A stretch of DNA of 64,000 nt from Sphingobacterium sp. UBA7855 (GCA_002500745.1 DLST01000006.1:1-64000); one strand, 5' to 3'. Counted from the stretch's first letter, positions 16,805 to 26,810 are shown. Made by a program: numbers and translations. The notes: generated by a model from the letters alone, not told the origin.

Positions 16805-18592
16805 ATGATCGATATAATACAACGCTATTGGCAAAAGGCTTTGTTTGCTTCCATGTCCATGGTGATCTTGGGAAGCAGTATATCTTGCCAAAAAGATTTT
16901 TTGCAGGTCCCTCCCGGGGGGAACCCGACGGTGGATACAATTTTTAACCAGTCCGCCAACGCTTACAATGCCATTGCAGGCGCTTATTTTGCCTCTCTGC
17001 GTCAGGGGCTGAACTGGAACGGCTATTATTCACCGAGCACCGATGATCAGCTGGCGGGCAGTCAGGCTTTTTGGGTGCAGATCCCCGGCAGTGTGGCTGC
17101 GGTATCTATTCTTGGCGGTGGCTTTACCCCCAATTCAAATAGCCAGGACATGGGATCTAACGGTGGTTATGGCAACGACGGTTACACCGACAATTTTCAG
17201 GCCATCCGCAAAGCGTACCTCGTCAAGGAAAATATCGGCCGGGTGCCTGATATGAGCGACTCCGATAAGAAAATTGTTCAGGCCGAAATGCAGGCGCTGG
17301 TCGCTTACCGCTATACGCAAATGTTTATCATGTATGGTGGGGTACCGATAATCTCCAAAAGTTTTCCACTGACTTCCTTAAACAATCTGGAAGAACTGGC
17401 TATCCAGCGCGCGCCGATAAAAAATGTATTGGATAGTATTGTAAGCTGGTGTGATCAGTCTGCGGCCATCTTACCTTCGCGCTGGGCAGATAATTCACTG
17501 GGCAGGATGACCAAGTCGGCAGCACTGGCAATTAAAGCAAAAGCTTTGCTCTATGCGGCGCGTCCATTATTCAATAATGCAACACCTTATCTACAGTTGG
17601 GGGCAAACAATGCGCTGATCTGTTTTGGGAACAATGATCCACAACGTTGGAATGTTGCGCTCGAAGCCAGTGAAGCCCTGATCAAAGAAGCCGAAGGGGC
17701 GGGGGGATTGCGTATTATCAATACGGGAAATCCGCTGGCTGACTATGGTACAGCTACCTCCACACCAAGCAACCGGGAAGTGATCTTAGCGTTCAAACAA
17801 CAAGTTCCATCTTCTGGTGGTGCTGGTCCATACAATATTTTTAATGTGGTCAACTACCATTATCAGGCCAATGGAGCGGTGCTATCGAGCAGTATGCTGG
17901 AAAACTATTACAAAGCAGACGGCACCGAGCAGAGCTGGCCAGGGGTAGGTCAAACCGCTTCGTTTTCGGAATACATCACCAAGTTTAAGGAGATGGAGCC
18001 ACGCATGCGCGCTGATTTCAACGGTTGGGAAATGCAGGCCGACAACAACCCCGGCGATCCCATCTGGCACATGAACGAGCATTATAAGGACGTCAACCAT
18101 TTCGGTGCCGGACAGCCGACCAAGTTTTATTATAAAGCAGGGCGTCGTGAATGGTTCGACTTTCCGATTTTCCGTCTGGCGGCATATTATTTAAGTTCGG
18201 CAGAAGCATATAACGAAATGGGGCAACCTGTTGCAGCCCTCAGCCGCCTCAATGTAATCCATCAGCGTGCAGGACTACCGGCTGTTACTGAAACCAATAA
18301 AGATAAACTGCGCAAAATCATCCAGCGGGAATGGGCGATTGAGTTTATCCAGGAAAAATACCGGTTTAACGACCTGAAACATTGGAAGGATAGCCAGATC
18401 GACAAGGGTATCATCGGTGGACCGATCCGTTTTCTGGTTTTTAATAACGGTGGTGACGCTTTGCCTTCGGGAAATACCAATTTTGGAAATGCGGTACGTT
18501 ATAATGGGTTTTGGCATCCGAGGCAATTGTTAAATCCTTTCCCACAAGGTGAGGTAAACAAAGGTTATCTGATCCAGAATCCGGGCTATTAA
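16805..18592 (+). CDS. SusD-like surface glycan-binding lipoprotein (first pair)
   Basis: 595 residues. A hydrophobic leader with lipobox ILGSSISC is followed by QKDFLQVPPGGNP. The family features are the early VDTIFNQSANAYNAIAGAYF segment, the tetratricopeptide-like helices (MQALVAYRYTQMFIMYGGVP, ALAIKAKALLYAARPLF), and the C-terminal IIQREWAIEFIQEKYRFNDLKHW with the final NPFPQGEVNKGYLIQNPGY. SusD proteins cap the SusC barrel and bind the polysaccharide at the cell surface. It lies 11 bases after its susC, so the two are co-transcribed. Confidence 0.92.
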   Translation: MIDIIQRYWQKALFASMSMVILGSSISCQKDFLQVPPGGNPTVDTIFNQSANAYNAIAGAYFASLRQGLNWNGYYSPSTDDQLAGSQAFWVQIPGSVAAVSILGGGFTPNSNSQDMGSNGGYGNDGYTDNFQAIRKAYLVKENIGRVPDMSDSDKKIVQAEMQALVAYRYTQMFIMYGGVPIISKSFPLTSLNNLEELAIQRAPIKNVLDSIVSWCDQSAAILPSRWADNSLGRMTKSAALAIKAKALLYAARPLFNNATPYLQLGANNALICFGNNDPQRWNVALEASEALIKEAEGAGGLRIINTGNPLADYGTATSTPSNREVILAFKQQVPSSGGAGPYNIFNVVNYHYQANGAVLSSSMLENYYKADGTEQSWPGVGQTASFSEYITKFKEMEPRMRADFNGWEMQADNNPGDPIWHMNEHYKDVNHFGAGQPTKFYYKAGRREWFDFPIFRLAAYYLSSAEAYNEMGQPVAALSRLNVIHQRAGLPAVTETNKDKLRKIIQREWAIEFIQEKYRFNDLKHWKDSQIDKGIIGGPIRFLVFNNGGDALPSGNTNFGNAVRYNGFWHPRQLLNPFPQGEVNKGYLIQNPGY

Positions 18593-18627
18593 TTGATAAG
18601 ACTGACCCTATTAGAAGACTTTAAACT

Positions 18628-21483
18628 ATGAATACCTATTCAATGATAAAAAAGGCTACCGCCTTACTTTTGGCCGTTTGGTCGGGAAGTACGTCCTTGA
18701 GGGCGCAGCAACCGGGCGAATGGATTGCTCCGGATTCTACCGACAGCCAAAAAGTAAAAAATTATGCTACAGTACGTGGACAGGAACTGGAAAAGATACC
18801 TGTGGCAAACTTAACCAATACCTTATATGGACATCTGAATGGACTGATGGTAGGCCAAACCAATGGACAGCCGGGATACGATCAGGCAACACTCCTAATG
18901 CGGGGAAGAGCAACGTACGATCAGGCTGCCCTGGTCTGTTACGTGGATGGTTTTCAGGTGGATATATCGTTCTATTTTCAATACCTTGCCGCAGGTGAGA
19001 TCGCAAGTGTTACCATCTTGAAAGATCCTGTGAGTCTAGCCACATTTGGCATGAAAGGCGCCAATGGCGTGTTGTGGGTGACGACAAAACGGGCCAATAC
19101 CGATACGTTTCGCATTGATGCGCAGGTAATATCTGGCATTCAGCAGGCCGTCAAGATCAGGAAGCCTTACGACGCTTATCAATACGCCAATCTATACAAT
19201 CAGGCCATCAGTAACGATGCCTATGCGCTCAATGGCAACCGCTTTCAATGGTCTCCGGCCTACAACGATCAAGCCCTGCAGCAGTACAAAGATGGATCCG
19301 GTACCAATGTGGACTGGCTCAACGAGTCGCTGCGCGATAACGGCCGCTACACCAATACCTATGTCAATATGCAGGGCGGCATGAAGGAGGTGGCTAAATA
19401 TAACCTATACCTGGATTATATGGATCAAACGGGACTCTTCAATATCCCGGGTGGTGCTGAAGCAAGCCGCAATACAGGCCTCAAAAGGTATAATCTACGC
19501 TCGAATGTGGACCTGAAGTTCTTTAAAATCTTTACTGGAAAGATTGATCTGGGCGGGCGTATCGAAAGTTATAGCCAGCCCTTTAGCAACAACACCTACG
19601 ACAATGCGCAGAATTTTTGGAAGCGGCTGACGACTTACCCCAATAATATCTATCCCGTGCGCGATGCGCTGACGGGACAATGGTCGGGTAATGCACTTTA
19701 TCCAAATAATCCGGTTGCTGAACTGAATGCCTTGGGTATGTATGCCTCGCATGACCGTACATTACAGGGGAACTTTAGCCTGCGCGAAGATCTGAGCTTC
19801 CTGACTGAAGGCTTGTACCTTGAACAGGCGGTTTCTTTTAATACCTGGTCGCGTGTGATCCAGAATAAAACCGCTACCTATGCCCGTTATTACGAAGGTA
19901 AACAGGCGACCGCCGATCAGAATACACCGATAGTTTTTGGAACCAATACTCCTTATGGGCAGTTGACCTGGCGGCAGTCCAACCTATCAGCTGGATATAA
20001 AAAGCAGTTCGGCAAACATCATATTAACGCCGTGGTCAATTACTATGCAAGCGATATGATCCCAGATGCCAATGAGGATGCGTCAAAAATTGCTTACCAC
20101 TACCAGCAGATTTCTGGAAGGGCATCTTATGCTTATCAAGAGAAATACTTCGCCGAACTCGGCTGGGGATACAGCGGATCGGATGCTTATGCACCGGGAA
20201 ACCGCTGGAAACTGTATCCTGCAGCTTCTTTGAGCTGGGTACTATCCGAAGAGGATTTCCTCAAGGATAATTCCGTGATCAACTATGCCAAGCTGCGCAT
20301 CGCTGCAGGAAAGACCGGCAACGACCAGACACTGCAGGGTAGATACCTGTATCAGCAGTACTATCGTTTCCTTCCTGGCAGTGTAACGGGCAACAACAGT
20401 CTGTCTTTTAATGGTGGACTGGGATTAGGTCGCCTGGCTACGCCAGATATTACCGCTGAGCAAAGCATGAAATACGAATTGGGACTGGATATGCGGCTAC
20501 TTAAAAATGTTGATTTTCAGGCGACTTGGTTTAGCGATCGCAGATCGGGCATCATTACACGAAACAACCTCATAGCCGGCTACATGGGGTACACTGGAGC
20601 AGATATGTTGCCGCTTCAGAACATTGGTAAGGTGAACAATGAAGGGATTGAACTGGGGCTGAGCTATCAGGAGCAGATCGGAGCGCTACAGCTAAACCTG
20701 GGCATGATGGCGACCTATGCGAAAAACAAGATCGTTTATCAGGCCGAGATACCCAATAAAAACGCCTTCTCCAATACAACTGGGCGTGCTATAGGTACAC
20801 CTATGGGGCTGGTGGCAGACGGCTTCTACCAATTTGAGGATTTTAACGCCGATGGCAGCCTAAAAGATGGACTCGCCAAACCAAGCTTTGGTCCGGTGCA
20901 ACCGGGGGATCTGAAATACAAAGATCTGGATCAAAATGGCTTCGTCGATCAAAGCGATGTGACCGCTATTGGCAAACCGGCCTATCCTAAATGGTATTAT
21001 GCATTCAACCTCGGGCTAGCGTACAAAGGCATTGATTTATCGGCTTTATTTCAAGGAGCAGCAGGTATGGATATTAATTTATTGGGCGCCGCTTACAATC
21101 AGGTGGTTCCTTTTGTGGGAAACACGACAATTTATCCCATTGCCGGAAATGCTTGGGCATATTATCCAACGGAAGGCATTGATACCCGCAATAACGCAAC
21201 TTTTCCGCGGTTAACGACGCAGAGCAATGCGAACAACTATACCAATTCAACCTTTTGGATGAAAAATGGAGACTTCCTCAAGTTGAGGTCGCTGCAGGTC
21301 GGGTATACCTTACCATCCGCTGTATCGGAGAAATTGCACCTGCAGAAGTTCAGGGTGTTCCTGACCGCTGTTAATCCATTTGTCTGGTCTTCATTCTACC
21401 GGAAATACCAAATGGACCCGGAGACACCTGCGGGCTATCCGGCGCTGAAATCTTATAATCTAGGAATTTCATTTACCTTTTAA
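18628..21483 (+). CDS. SusC-like transporter lacking the N-terminal domain (second pair)
   Basis: 951 residues with a signal peptide ending LRAQ; ATG 18643 is an alternative start. The plug is recognisable (MRGRATYDQAALVCYVDGF, ILKDPVSLATFGMKGANGVL) and the barrel ends NLGISFTF. Unlike the first SusC, the mature protein goes almost directly into the plug (ATVRGQELEKIPVANLTNTL). The carboxypeptidase-regulatory-like domain and a VVVVGYG TonB-box region are absent, making it about 150 residues shorter. It may contact TonB through another sequence, or act with the first SusC. The partner susD begins 11 bases downstream. Confidence 0.88.
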   Translation: MNTYSMIKKATALLLAVWSGSTSLRAQQPGEWIAPDSTDSQKVKNYATVRGQELEKIPVANLTNTLYGHLNGLMVGQTNGQPGYDQATLLMRGRATYDQAALVCYVDGFQVDISFYFQYLAAGEIASVTILKDPVSLATFGMKGANGVLWVTTKRANTDTFRIDAQVISGIQQAVKIRKPYDAYQYANLYNQAISNDAYALNGNRFQWSPAYNDQALQQYKDGSGTNVDWLNESLRDNGRYTNTYVNMQGGMKEVAKYNLYLDYMDQTGLFNIPGGAEASRNTGLKRYNLRSNVDLKFFKIFTGKIDLGGRIESYSQPFSNNTYDNAQNFWKRLTTYPNNIYPVRDALTGQWSGNALYPNNPVAELNALGMYASHDRTLQGNFSLREDLSFLTEGLYLEQAVSFNTWSRVIQNKTATYARYYEGKQATADQNTPIVFGTNTPYGQLTWRQSNLSAGYKKQFGKHHINAVVNYYASDMIPDANEDASKIAYHYQQISGRASYAYQEKYFAELGWGYSGSDAYAPGNRWKLYPAASLSWVLSEEDFLKDNSVINYAKLRIAAGKTGNDQTLQGRYLYQQYYRFLPGSVTGNNSLSFNGGLGLGRLATPDITAEQSMKYELGLDMRLLKNVDFQATWFSDRRSGIITRNNLIAGYMGYTGADMLPLQNIGKVNNEGIELGLSYQEQIGALQLNLGMMATYAKNKIVYQAEIPNKNAFSNTTGRAIGTPMGLVADGFYQFEDFNADGSLKDGLAKPSFGPVQPGDLKYKDLDQNGFVDQSDVTAIGKPAYPKWYYAFNLGLAYKGIDLSALFQGAAGMDINLLGAAYNQVVPFVGNTTIYPIAGNAWAYYPTEGIDTRNNATFPRLTTQSNANNYTNSTFWMKNGDFLKLRSLQVGYTLPSAVSEKLHLQKFRVFLTAVNPFVWSSFYRKYQMDPETPAGYPALKSYNLGISFTF

Positions 21484-21494
21484 TTGTTTATCCC

Positions 21495-23216
21495 ATGTAT
21501 TTACGTGATCATATAACCACCAAAATAGCAATTGCGATAGCAGTGCTTAGTCTCTCGGGCTGTGGGAAGTCGTTTTTGGATACGCGTCTCGACACGCAGC
21601 CCACCGAGCATAATATCGATGGCAACTACGCAAGTCTGATGCAGCTGGCCAATACACCCTATGCTTATCTGTCCCAGCGAAACGAATTTGCGGCGCTGGA
21701 CGGAAATCTCTTTGCTGCGGCTACCGATGAAGCCCAGCAGACCAATACTATAGGAGACGTTTACCTGTTTAATAATGGCAACTGGGGCGCGTTTAATAAT
21801 CCCGACGATCGTTACAATATGTATTATTCGGGCATCTATGCCGCAAATTATTTTTTGGAATACATCGACAAAAAAGGGGGTGACTATAAAGCTTTACTTG
21901 CTGTCAACCGCGATACCATCACGCAAGAATCGCGTACTAAGTACCTGAACGATGTAGCCTCCATGGGCTGGTCAATAGCTGAAGCACACGTGCTTCGGGC
22001 ATACTATTATTTTGAGCTGATCAAGCGCTATGGCGGCGTGCCTTTATTGACCAAAACGTTTAGCGTGAATGAGAAGCCAGCTATTGCTGCTTCTTCGTTT
22101 CAGGAGGTCGTCGAATATATCGTGACATCTGTCGATAGCCACGTAAAAGACCTGCAACCAAACTGGAAAACCTCGCAATTTACAAATCTGGACGGCCGCT
22201 TTAATCAGGGGGCTGCGCTTATGCTGAAAGCGCGTGTGCTGCTCTATGCCGCCAGTCCGCTGCATAATCCCGGTAACGATATCACCAAATGGCAGCGTGC
22301 GGCAAAGGCTGCTGCGGAGGCATTGCAGTTTGCCGATCGCATGGACGATGCGGGTGGGAAAAATGCGCTGGACAACAATTATAGAAATTATTTTCTTGGC
22401 AACAATACGCTCAATAGTGCCGAAACCATTATGGCGATCCGCTACACGGCTAGCAACGATCTGGAACGTGCAAACTATCCGATTGCCACACCCGGCGGAT
22501 TGAGTGGAGTCACACCGAGCGAGAATTTGGTGTCGGCCTACGAAAAGCTGGACAACTATTCAGCGAGTAAGCCTTATGATAACCGGGATCCACGTCTCGG
22601 CTATACGGTCGTGGTGAACGGAAGTGAGTGGAACAACCGTACGATCGATCAGACAGCCGGCGGAACGGATGATAGGAGACGTGCCAATGCGAGTAGGACG
22701 GGGTATTACCTGAAGAAATTTGTTAACGACAATGTCAATCTGGTCAATAACGCTACCAATCCGCACAACTGGCCGCTGTTCCGCTACGGCGATCTGCTGC
22801 TGATCTATGCGGAGGCAATGAATGAAGCTTATGGCCCCGATCAAGCCAATGGTTGGGGGATTACTGCCCGCGAGGCAATTAATAAGTTAAGAGCCCGTCC
22901 GGGTGTCGATATGCCAGCGGTGCAGGTCAGCGGCAAAGCGGAGTTGCGTACAGCGATCAAACACGAACGTCAAGTGGAGTTGGCCTTTGAAAATCACCGC
23001 TATTGGGATTTGATCCGTTGGGGTGATGCCGCCACCGTATTGAATAAACCGATCTATGGTGTTACCGTAACAAAAACAACTTCTGGTACGCTGCAATACG
23101 AAACGAGACAAGTTCAAAATAGGGTTTTCATAGCGCCAAAGATGAACTTCTATCCTTTTCCGCAAGGGGAAATCCATATCAGCGGCGGGACACTAATCCA
23201 AAATCCAGGCTGGTAA
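21495..23216 (+). CDS. SusD-like surface glycan-binding lipoprotein (second pair)
   Basis: 573 residues with a leader ending in lipobox LSLSGC, then GKSFLDTRLDTQPTEHN. It shows the SusD helices (WSIAEAHVLRAYYYFELIKR YGGVPL region, ALMLKARVLLYAASPLHNPG), the segment PLFRYGDLLLIYAEAMNEAYG, AIKHERQVELAFENHRYWDL, and the ending FYPFPQGEIHISGGTLIQNPGW. It pairs with the short SusC directly upstream. Its sequence is clearly different from the first SusD of this locus, so the two pairs are not a recent duplication and may handle different chain lengths or side chains. Confidence 0.9.
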   Translation: MYLRDHITTKIAIAIAVLSLSGCGKSFLDTRLDTQPTEHNIDGNYASLMQLANTPYAYLSQRNEFAALDGNLFAAATDEAQQTNTIGDVYLFNNGNWGAFNNPDDRYNMYYSGIYAANYFLEYIDKKGGDYKALLAVNRDTITQESRTKYLNDVASMGWSIAEAHVLRAYYYFELIKRYGGVPLLTKTFSVNEKPAIAASSFQEVVEYIVTSVDSHVKDLQPNWKTSQFTNLDGRFNQGAALMLKARVLLYAASPLHNPGNDITKWQRAAKAAAEALQFADRMDDAGGKNALDNNYRNYFLGNNTLNSAETIMAIRYTASNDLERANYPIATPGGLSGVTPSENLVSAYEKLDNYSASKPYDNRDPRLGYTVVVNGSEWNNRTIDQTAGGTDDRRRANASRTGYYLKKFVNDNVNLVNNATNPHNWPLFRYGDLLLIYAEAMNEAYGPDQANGWGITAREAINKLRARPGVDMPAVQVSGKAELRTAIKHERQVELAFENHRYWDLIRWGDAATVLNKPIYGVTVTKTTSGTLQYETRQVQNRVFIAPKMNFYPFPQGEIHISGGTLIQNPGW

Positions 23217-23401
23217 GAGCAATTGCGCAGGTGGATTTTGCAATAGCGATACATAAAAGCAACTGCTAATTGGGAAAACGGACAGCGCAAGCGGGCGAAC
23301 AAATGTTGCCAGAACTTTCAAAGAAGATGAAGAAATAAAAAGAGGAGTGAAGCAAATCTTGGAAACCAGGGTTGGAGTCACTTGTCACTAATGATGAACA
23401 G

Positions 23402-24724
23402 ATGAAAATACTCAATCAAAAAAATAGCATTTACGGGATGCTCATCGCCTGGGCTATGGCCCTGACATTTATGGCCTGTCAAAAGGATGATTCGGCACAG
23501 GAATATGGCGATTCGCTCATTTACATGCCGCAGAGCGTTAATTTTTCCATGGGATCAAATGCGATCTATCCCGTCCCGGGATCATCCAATGGGATCAGTC
23601 CAACGGGAATGAACTATACCGTCGATGAACAATCCAACAAAACAAAGATCCTATTAGGTGCATCCCTATCCGGGACAGCCAAAGGCGCTTTCAGCGTTGA
23701 CGTTAAAGCGAATACAGATACCGTAGAGCAGCTGTTAAAGCAAGGGATCCTTGGTGCGGATTACAAGGCACTTCCGACCAAGAACTACCGCTTGCCCAAT
23801 CGACTGGATGTGCCGGAGAACGGGTCTGCAACCTTTTATCTGGAAGTGGACAACAGTGTTATTACAGACCCGGATAATTTTGGTAAACATTTGGTTGTAG
23901 CGGTACAGATTGCCAATCCAAGCCGTTATACCTTGGACCAAAAACGGGCAACTACAGTGGTGGATATCAATATCGCAGGCCTGTTTCCGTCTGCAAATAC
24001 AACATCGGAGATCAATGTAACGCCGGGCGCAACCATCACCATTGCTGGGCAGAATCTCGACAAAGTGACCGCTTTGAAGTTTTCCAACAGCGAAACGGCA
24101 ATTCCTATCCTTGCACAGTCTGCAAATAGTCTACAGGTGAAAGTGCCTGAGATGGATGGCATCTCGCGCTCAACGATCGATTTGGTAACACCATTTGGAA
24201 CAACAAAGAGTGCATTTGAATTGGTCAATTTAAATCTTGCCCTGCAGGTGTTTACGGATACTTATGGCGCCAATATCGGAGCCAATAAAGATGGCGACGA
24301 TTACGGATCTAGTCAAACAATATCGACTAGCGTCTTTAAGCGGGGAACCTCTTCGCTAGCCATTAAATATGCAGCAAATAATTATTCGCCCGGCGGACTG
24401 GTCAATACGGTTGGCTTTGAAGATAAGGGCTATAACTACATTACGTTTTGGGCGAAAGGAACGACTTCCGGTGCTGGGAGTGAAGGGATACAAATGGCTC
24501 TAATGGGCGATGGAATGCCGGATGGCTATGGAAATGATTTTGCCGGAGTGGGGATCATCGTGACAAAAGAATGGACCTATTATAAAATTCCAATCGGCAA
24601 AGGTGCCGCTAAACCGATGTGGAGTAAAGGCACGACCTTCCGGAAATTTGGATGGCGATTGAATAACTGGAATGTTCCACAGGATGAAACAATCTATTTT
24701 GATGACATTCTATTTGTAAAATAA
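23402..24724 (+). CDS. Surface glycan-binding lipoprotein with DUF1735-like and IPT/TIG domains
   Basis: 440 residues from ATG 23402; an upstream TTG at 23372 is less likely. The lipobox is LTFMAC, followed by QKDDSAQEYG. Residues of about 35-180 resemble the DUF1735/BT_3987-like N-terminal domain (SLIYMPQSVNFSM, then YRLPNRLDVPENGSATFYLE). Residues of about 190-275 form an IPT/TIG Ig-like fold (GATITIAGQNLDKVTALKFS, VTPFGTTKSAFELV). The C-terminal 160 residues look like a beta-sandwich with several aromatics (YNYITFWAKGTT, WRLNNWNVPQDETIYFDD), likely the glycan-binding module. Such proteins are the SusE/F-position surface binders of PULs. It sits between the second susD and the GH26 gene. 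Confidence 0.8.
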   Translation: MKILNQKNSIYGMLIAWAMALTFMACQKDDSAQEYGDSLIYMPQSVNFSMGSNAIYPVPGSSNGISPTGMNYTVDEQSNKTKILLGASLSGTAKGAFSVDVKANTDTVEQLLKQGILGADYKALPTKNYRLPNRLDVPENGSATFYLEVDNSVITDPDNFGKHLVVAVQIANPSRYTLDQKRATTVVDINIAGLFPSANTTSEINVTPGATITIAGQNLDKVTALKFSNSETAIPILAQSANSLQVKVPEMDGISRSTIDLVTPFGTTKSAFELVNLNLALQVFTDTYGANIGANKDGDDYGSSQTISTSVFKRGTSSLAIKYAANNYSPGGLVNTVGFEDKGYNYITFWAKGTTSGAGSEGIQMALMGDGMPDGYGNDFAGVGIIVTKEWTYYKIPIGKGAAKPMWSKGTTFRKFGWRLNNWNVPQDETIYFDDILFVK

Positions 24725-24751
24725 AAATTAACGCATAAAAATTATAACATA

Positions 24752-26029
24752 ATGATGGCTAAAAAATCTTATTTATTGCTTATAACACTTTGTTTTTACC
24801 TGTGCTGCTGCTCGAAAAACAATGCCGAAATTATTAACGGATCTGCTGAGGTGCAGTCTTTGGATGCGGCATTTATGCAAGTGTCAAAAGCTGCGGTTGC
24901 AGGAACTACGTACGAGGCAGAGGTGTATCTTCCGTATGCTGGTGGTAATGGGGCAGCCTTTGAAAATGGAGCGTCCATTGCTTCAACGGGTGTGTTGGGC
25001 TTGACGGCGACTTTGCAGCAAGGGCGTTTGGAAAAAGGCTATGGTTCATTGCTGTATAAAATAAGTGGTATCCCGGCACAGGCGGGGACAGCATCTTTTA
25101 ATTTAACTTTTGGTGGTAAATCGAATGTTGTTGCGCTCGAAGTCAATCAAAAAACTGATGCTAGCATGCTTTACTGGGGATTCTTTGATGACTCGGGGAC
25201 GCCGATGTCTTTCTACAACGGCTTTGGTAAGAATCCGAGTATGGCCATGATGTTTAATGGCTGGACTGCGGATGGTAGTCGCGAATTTCCTTCGGCATTT
25301 TGCCGGCAAGCTTCCGCAGCGGGCTATGTACCACACGTAACCTGGGAACCCATGATGGGCCTCGATGAATTGATGTCCGGAAAATACGATAACGACATCA
25401 AACGCTATGGGGAAGCATTGGCCAAATTTGGTAAGCCGGTCGTATTGCGATTTGCGCACGAATTTAATGGGGACTGGTATCCCTGGAGCATGCAGAATGA
25501 TCAGGTGGTACCCGTAGCTACGTATATCAAAGCCTTTCGCTATGTGCACGATAAAGTGCGCGCGGCAGGCGGTACAAATGCACGTTGGGCCTGGGCACCT
25601 AATAATGCCAATGGTAATAAAAATCCGCAATCGGTAGAATCCTACTACCCGGGTGATGATTATGTGGATTTGATCGGTATGGACGGATACAATTTTGGGA
25701 CCTCTCAGAGCTGGTCTACCTGGCAGTCCTTCGCGCAGGTTTTTGGTCCACTTTATAACAAATTAACTACTGCTTTCCCGAACAAACCTATTTTTATTGC
25801 TGAAATGGGATGTTCTTCGACAGGCGGTGATAAAGCCGCATGGATCAACGATATGTTTGTGCAGCTGGAAACGCAGTTTCCAAAAATAAAAAGTTTTGTA
25901 TGGTTTAATATCAACAAGGAAACAGACTGGCGCTTTACCAACGGACAGGATGCGATAGATGCATTTAAAAACGGCTTAAGTAATGCTAGGGTAGGGGTAG
26001 ACCCAACACTGGGTGGTGTGATCCAGTAA
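24752..26029 (+). CDS. Glycoside hydrolase family 26 lipoprotein (endo-beta-mannanase or related beta-glucanase)
   Basis: 425 residues. The leader contains three adjacent cysteines (YLCCCSKN), so it is a lipoprotein. Residues of about 30-133 form a beta-rich N-terminal domain. The GH26 barrel runs from MLYWGFFDDSG to the end. The catalytic acid/base is expected at Glu237 in VVLRFAHEFNGDWYPW, the nucleophile at Glu351 in PIFIAEMGCSS, and VDLIGMDGYN is a further conserved strand. GH26 enzymes cleave beta-1,4-mannan, with lichenase and xylanase members; the HEFNGDWYPW wording does not settle which. It is the only hydrolase of this locus and probably acts at the surface before import. Confidence 0.85.
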   Translation: MMAKKSYLLLITLCFYLCCCSKNNAEIINGSAEVQSLDAAFMQVSKAAVAGTTYEAEVYLPYAGGNGAAFENGASIASTGVLGLTATLQQGRLEKGYGSLLYKISGIPAQAGTASFNLTFGGKSNVVALEVNQKTDASMLYWGFFDDSGTPMSFYNGFGKNPSMAMMFNGWTADGSREFPSAFCRQASAAGYVPHVTWEPMMGLDELMSGKYDNDIKRYGEALAKFGKPVVLRFAHEFNGDWYPWSMQNDQVVPVATYIKAFRYVHDKVRAAGGTNARWAWAPNNANGNKNPQSVESYYPGDDYVDLIGMDGYNFGTSQSWSTWQSFAQVFGPLYNKLTTAFPNKPIFIAEMGCSSTGGDKAAWINDMFVQLETQFPKIKSFVWFNINKETDWRFTNGQDAIDAFKNGLSNARVGVDPTLGGVIQ

Positions 26030-26135
26030 AGAATTTACATCAATAGGAATTACGATGAATTTATTTAAAATCTTCAATCAGCGAGAACAGTTCAGATCTG
26101 GATAGGTTGATCGATTTGTATTCCTATTCGAAAGG

Positions 26136-26165
26136 CAGCCTATCTCCTACAGATAGGCTGTTTTT
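26136..26165 (+). terminator. Intrinsic terminator at the end of the PUL operon
   Basis: CAGCCTATCT (26136-26145), loop CCTAC, AGATAGGCTG (26151-26160), then TTTTT. A perfect 10-bp stem about 105 bases after the GH26 stop. Confidence 0.85.
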
Positions 26166-26303
26166 GGTTTTAAAGAAGTGCCGACTGCATTTAATTAATT
26201 TCTTTGAAAACGATTGAGTAACGGGAACTGTTTACTGCTTGACATCGATTCGGTCTATAGGAGACGCTGCCCAATGTGGCGGATTTCCCTATGTCTATCT
26301 ATT

Positions 26304-26340
26304 AAAGCGGATTTCCTTATAACGGATAGTCCGCTTTTTT
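26304..26340 (+). terminator. Second terminator-like hairpin
   Basis: AAAGCGGA (26304-26311) pairs with TCCGCTTT (26330-26337) and is followed by T residues. The 18-base loop makes it weaker than the first hairpin. Confidence 0.5.
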
Positions 26341-26417
26341 CTTCGACTGAATACTTCTTTTTTCAGCATGGAAAAACAATTCCATTAAGATAGCTGTACT
26401 CTATAAAAATTTAAAAG

Positions 26418-26810
26418 ATGAAGGATAAATCGCAAATGCAGAAAATTGCACGGTATGGTTTAGGTGCATTTTTAGTTGTGGCGGGAATTGGACACCTGAC
26501 ATTTTCTCGTAAAGAATTTCGGGCACAAGTGCCAGATTGGGTGCCGATCTCCAAAGACGACACCGTTGTATATTCTGGTTACGCTGAAATTGCCCTGGGA
26601 GCAGCACTCATACTGGCGCCTGCTAAACAGCGGTCGAAGGTTGGAAAAATTGCTGCTGCTTTTTTTACGGCTGTATTTCCTGGAAATATTGCGCAATATA
26701 CTGATCGCCGTGATGGATTTGGTTTGGATACGGACGGTAAACGCCTGGCACGCTTATTTTTTCAGCCGGTGCTGGTAGCATGGGCATTCAAAAGCACAAG
26801 CGATACATAA
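26418..26810 (+). CDS. DoxX-like small membrane protein
   Basis: 130 residues with about four hydrophobic segments. GLGAFLVVAGIGHLTFSRKEF at the N-terminus, followed by VPDWVPISKD and YAEIALGAALILAP, is the layout of DoxX/MauE-like membrane proteins. A further segment is AAFFTAVFPGNIAQYTDR, and the last ends VLVAWAFKS. Family members are linked to redox or thiol stress, but no substrate can be deduced here. It stands alone between terminators, so it is probably its own transcription unit. Confidence 0.75.
   Translation: MKDKSQMQKIARYGLGAFLVVAGIGHLTFSRKEFRAQVPDWVPISKDDTVVYSGYAEIALGAALILAPAKQRSKVGKIAAAFFTAVFPGNIAQYTDRRDGFGLDTDGKRLARLFFQPVLVAWAFKSTSDT

Larger units (their letters stand above)
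26030..26417. other. Gene-free stretch with two hairpins
   Basis: 388 bases between the GH26 gene and the DoxX-like gene. It holds the two terminator-like hairpins listed separately. A 16-codon frame (26055-26105) has no features that support it as a gene. Nothing else recognised. Confidence 0.5.

Noticed and set aside
26055..26105. 16-codon frame (MNLFKIFNQREQFRSG) after the GH26 gene
   Set aside because: Too short, no conserved context; it lies just before a terminator hairpin. Could be a chance frame.
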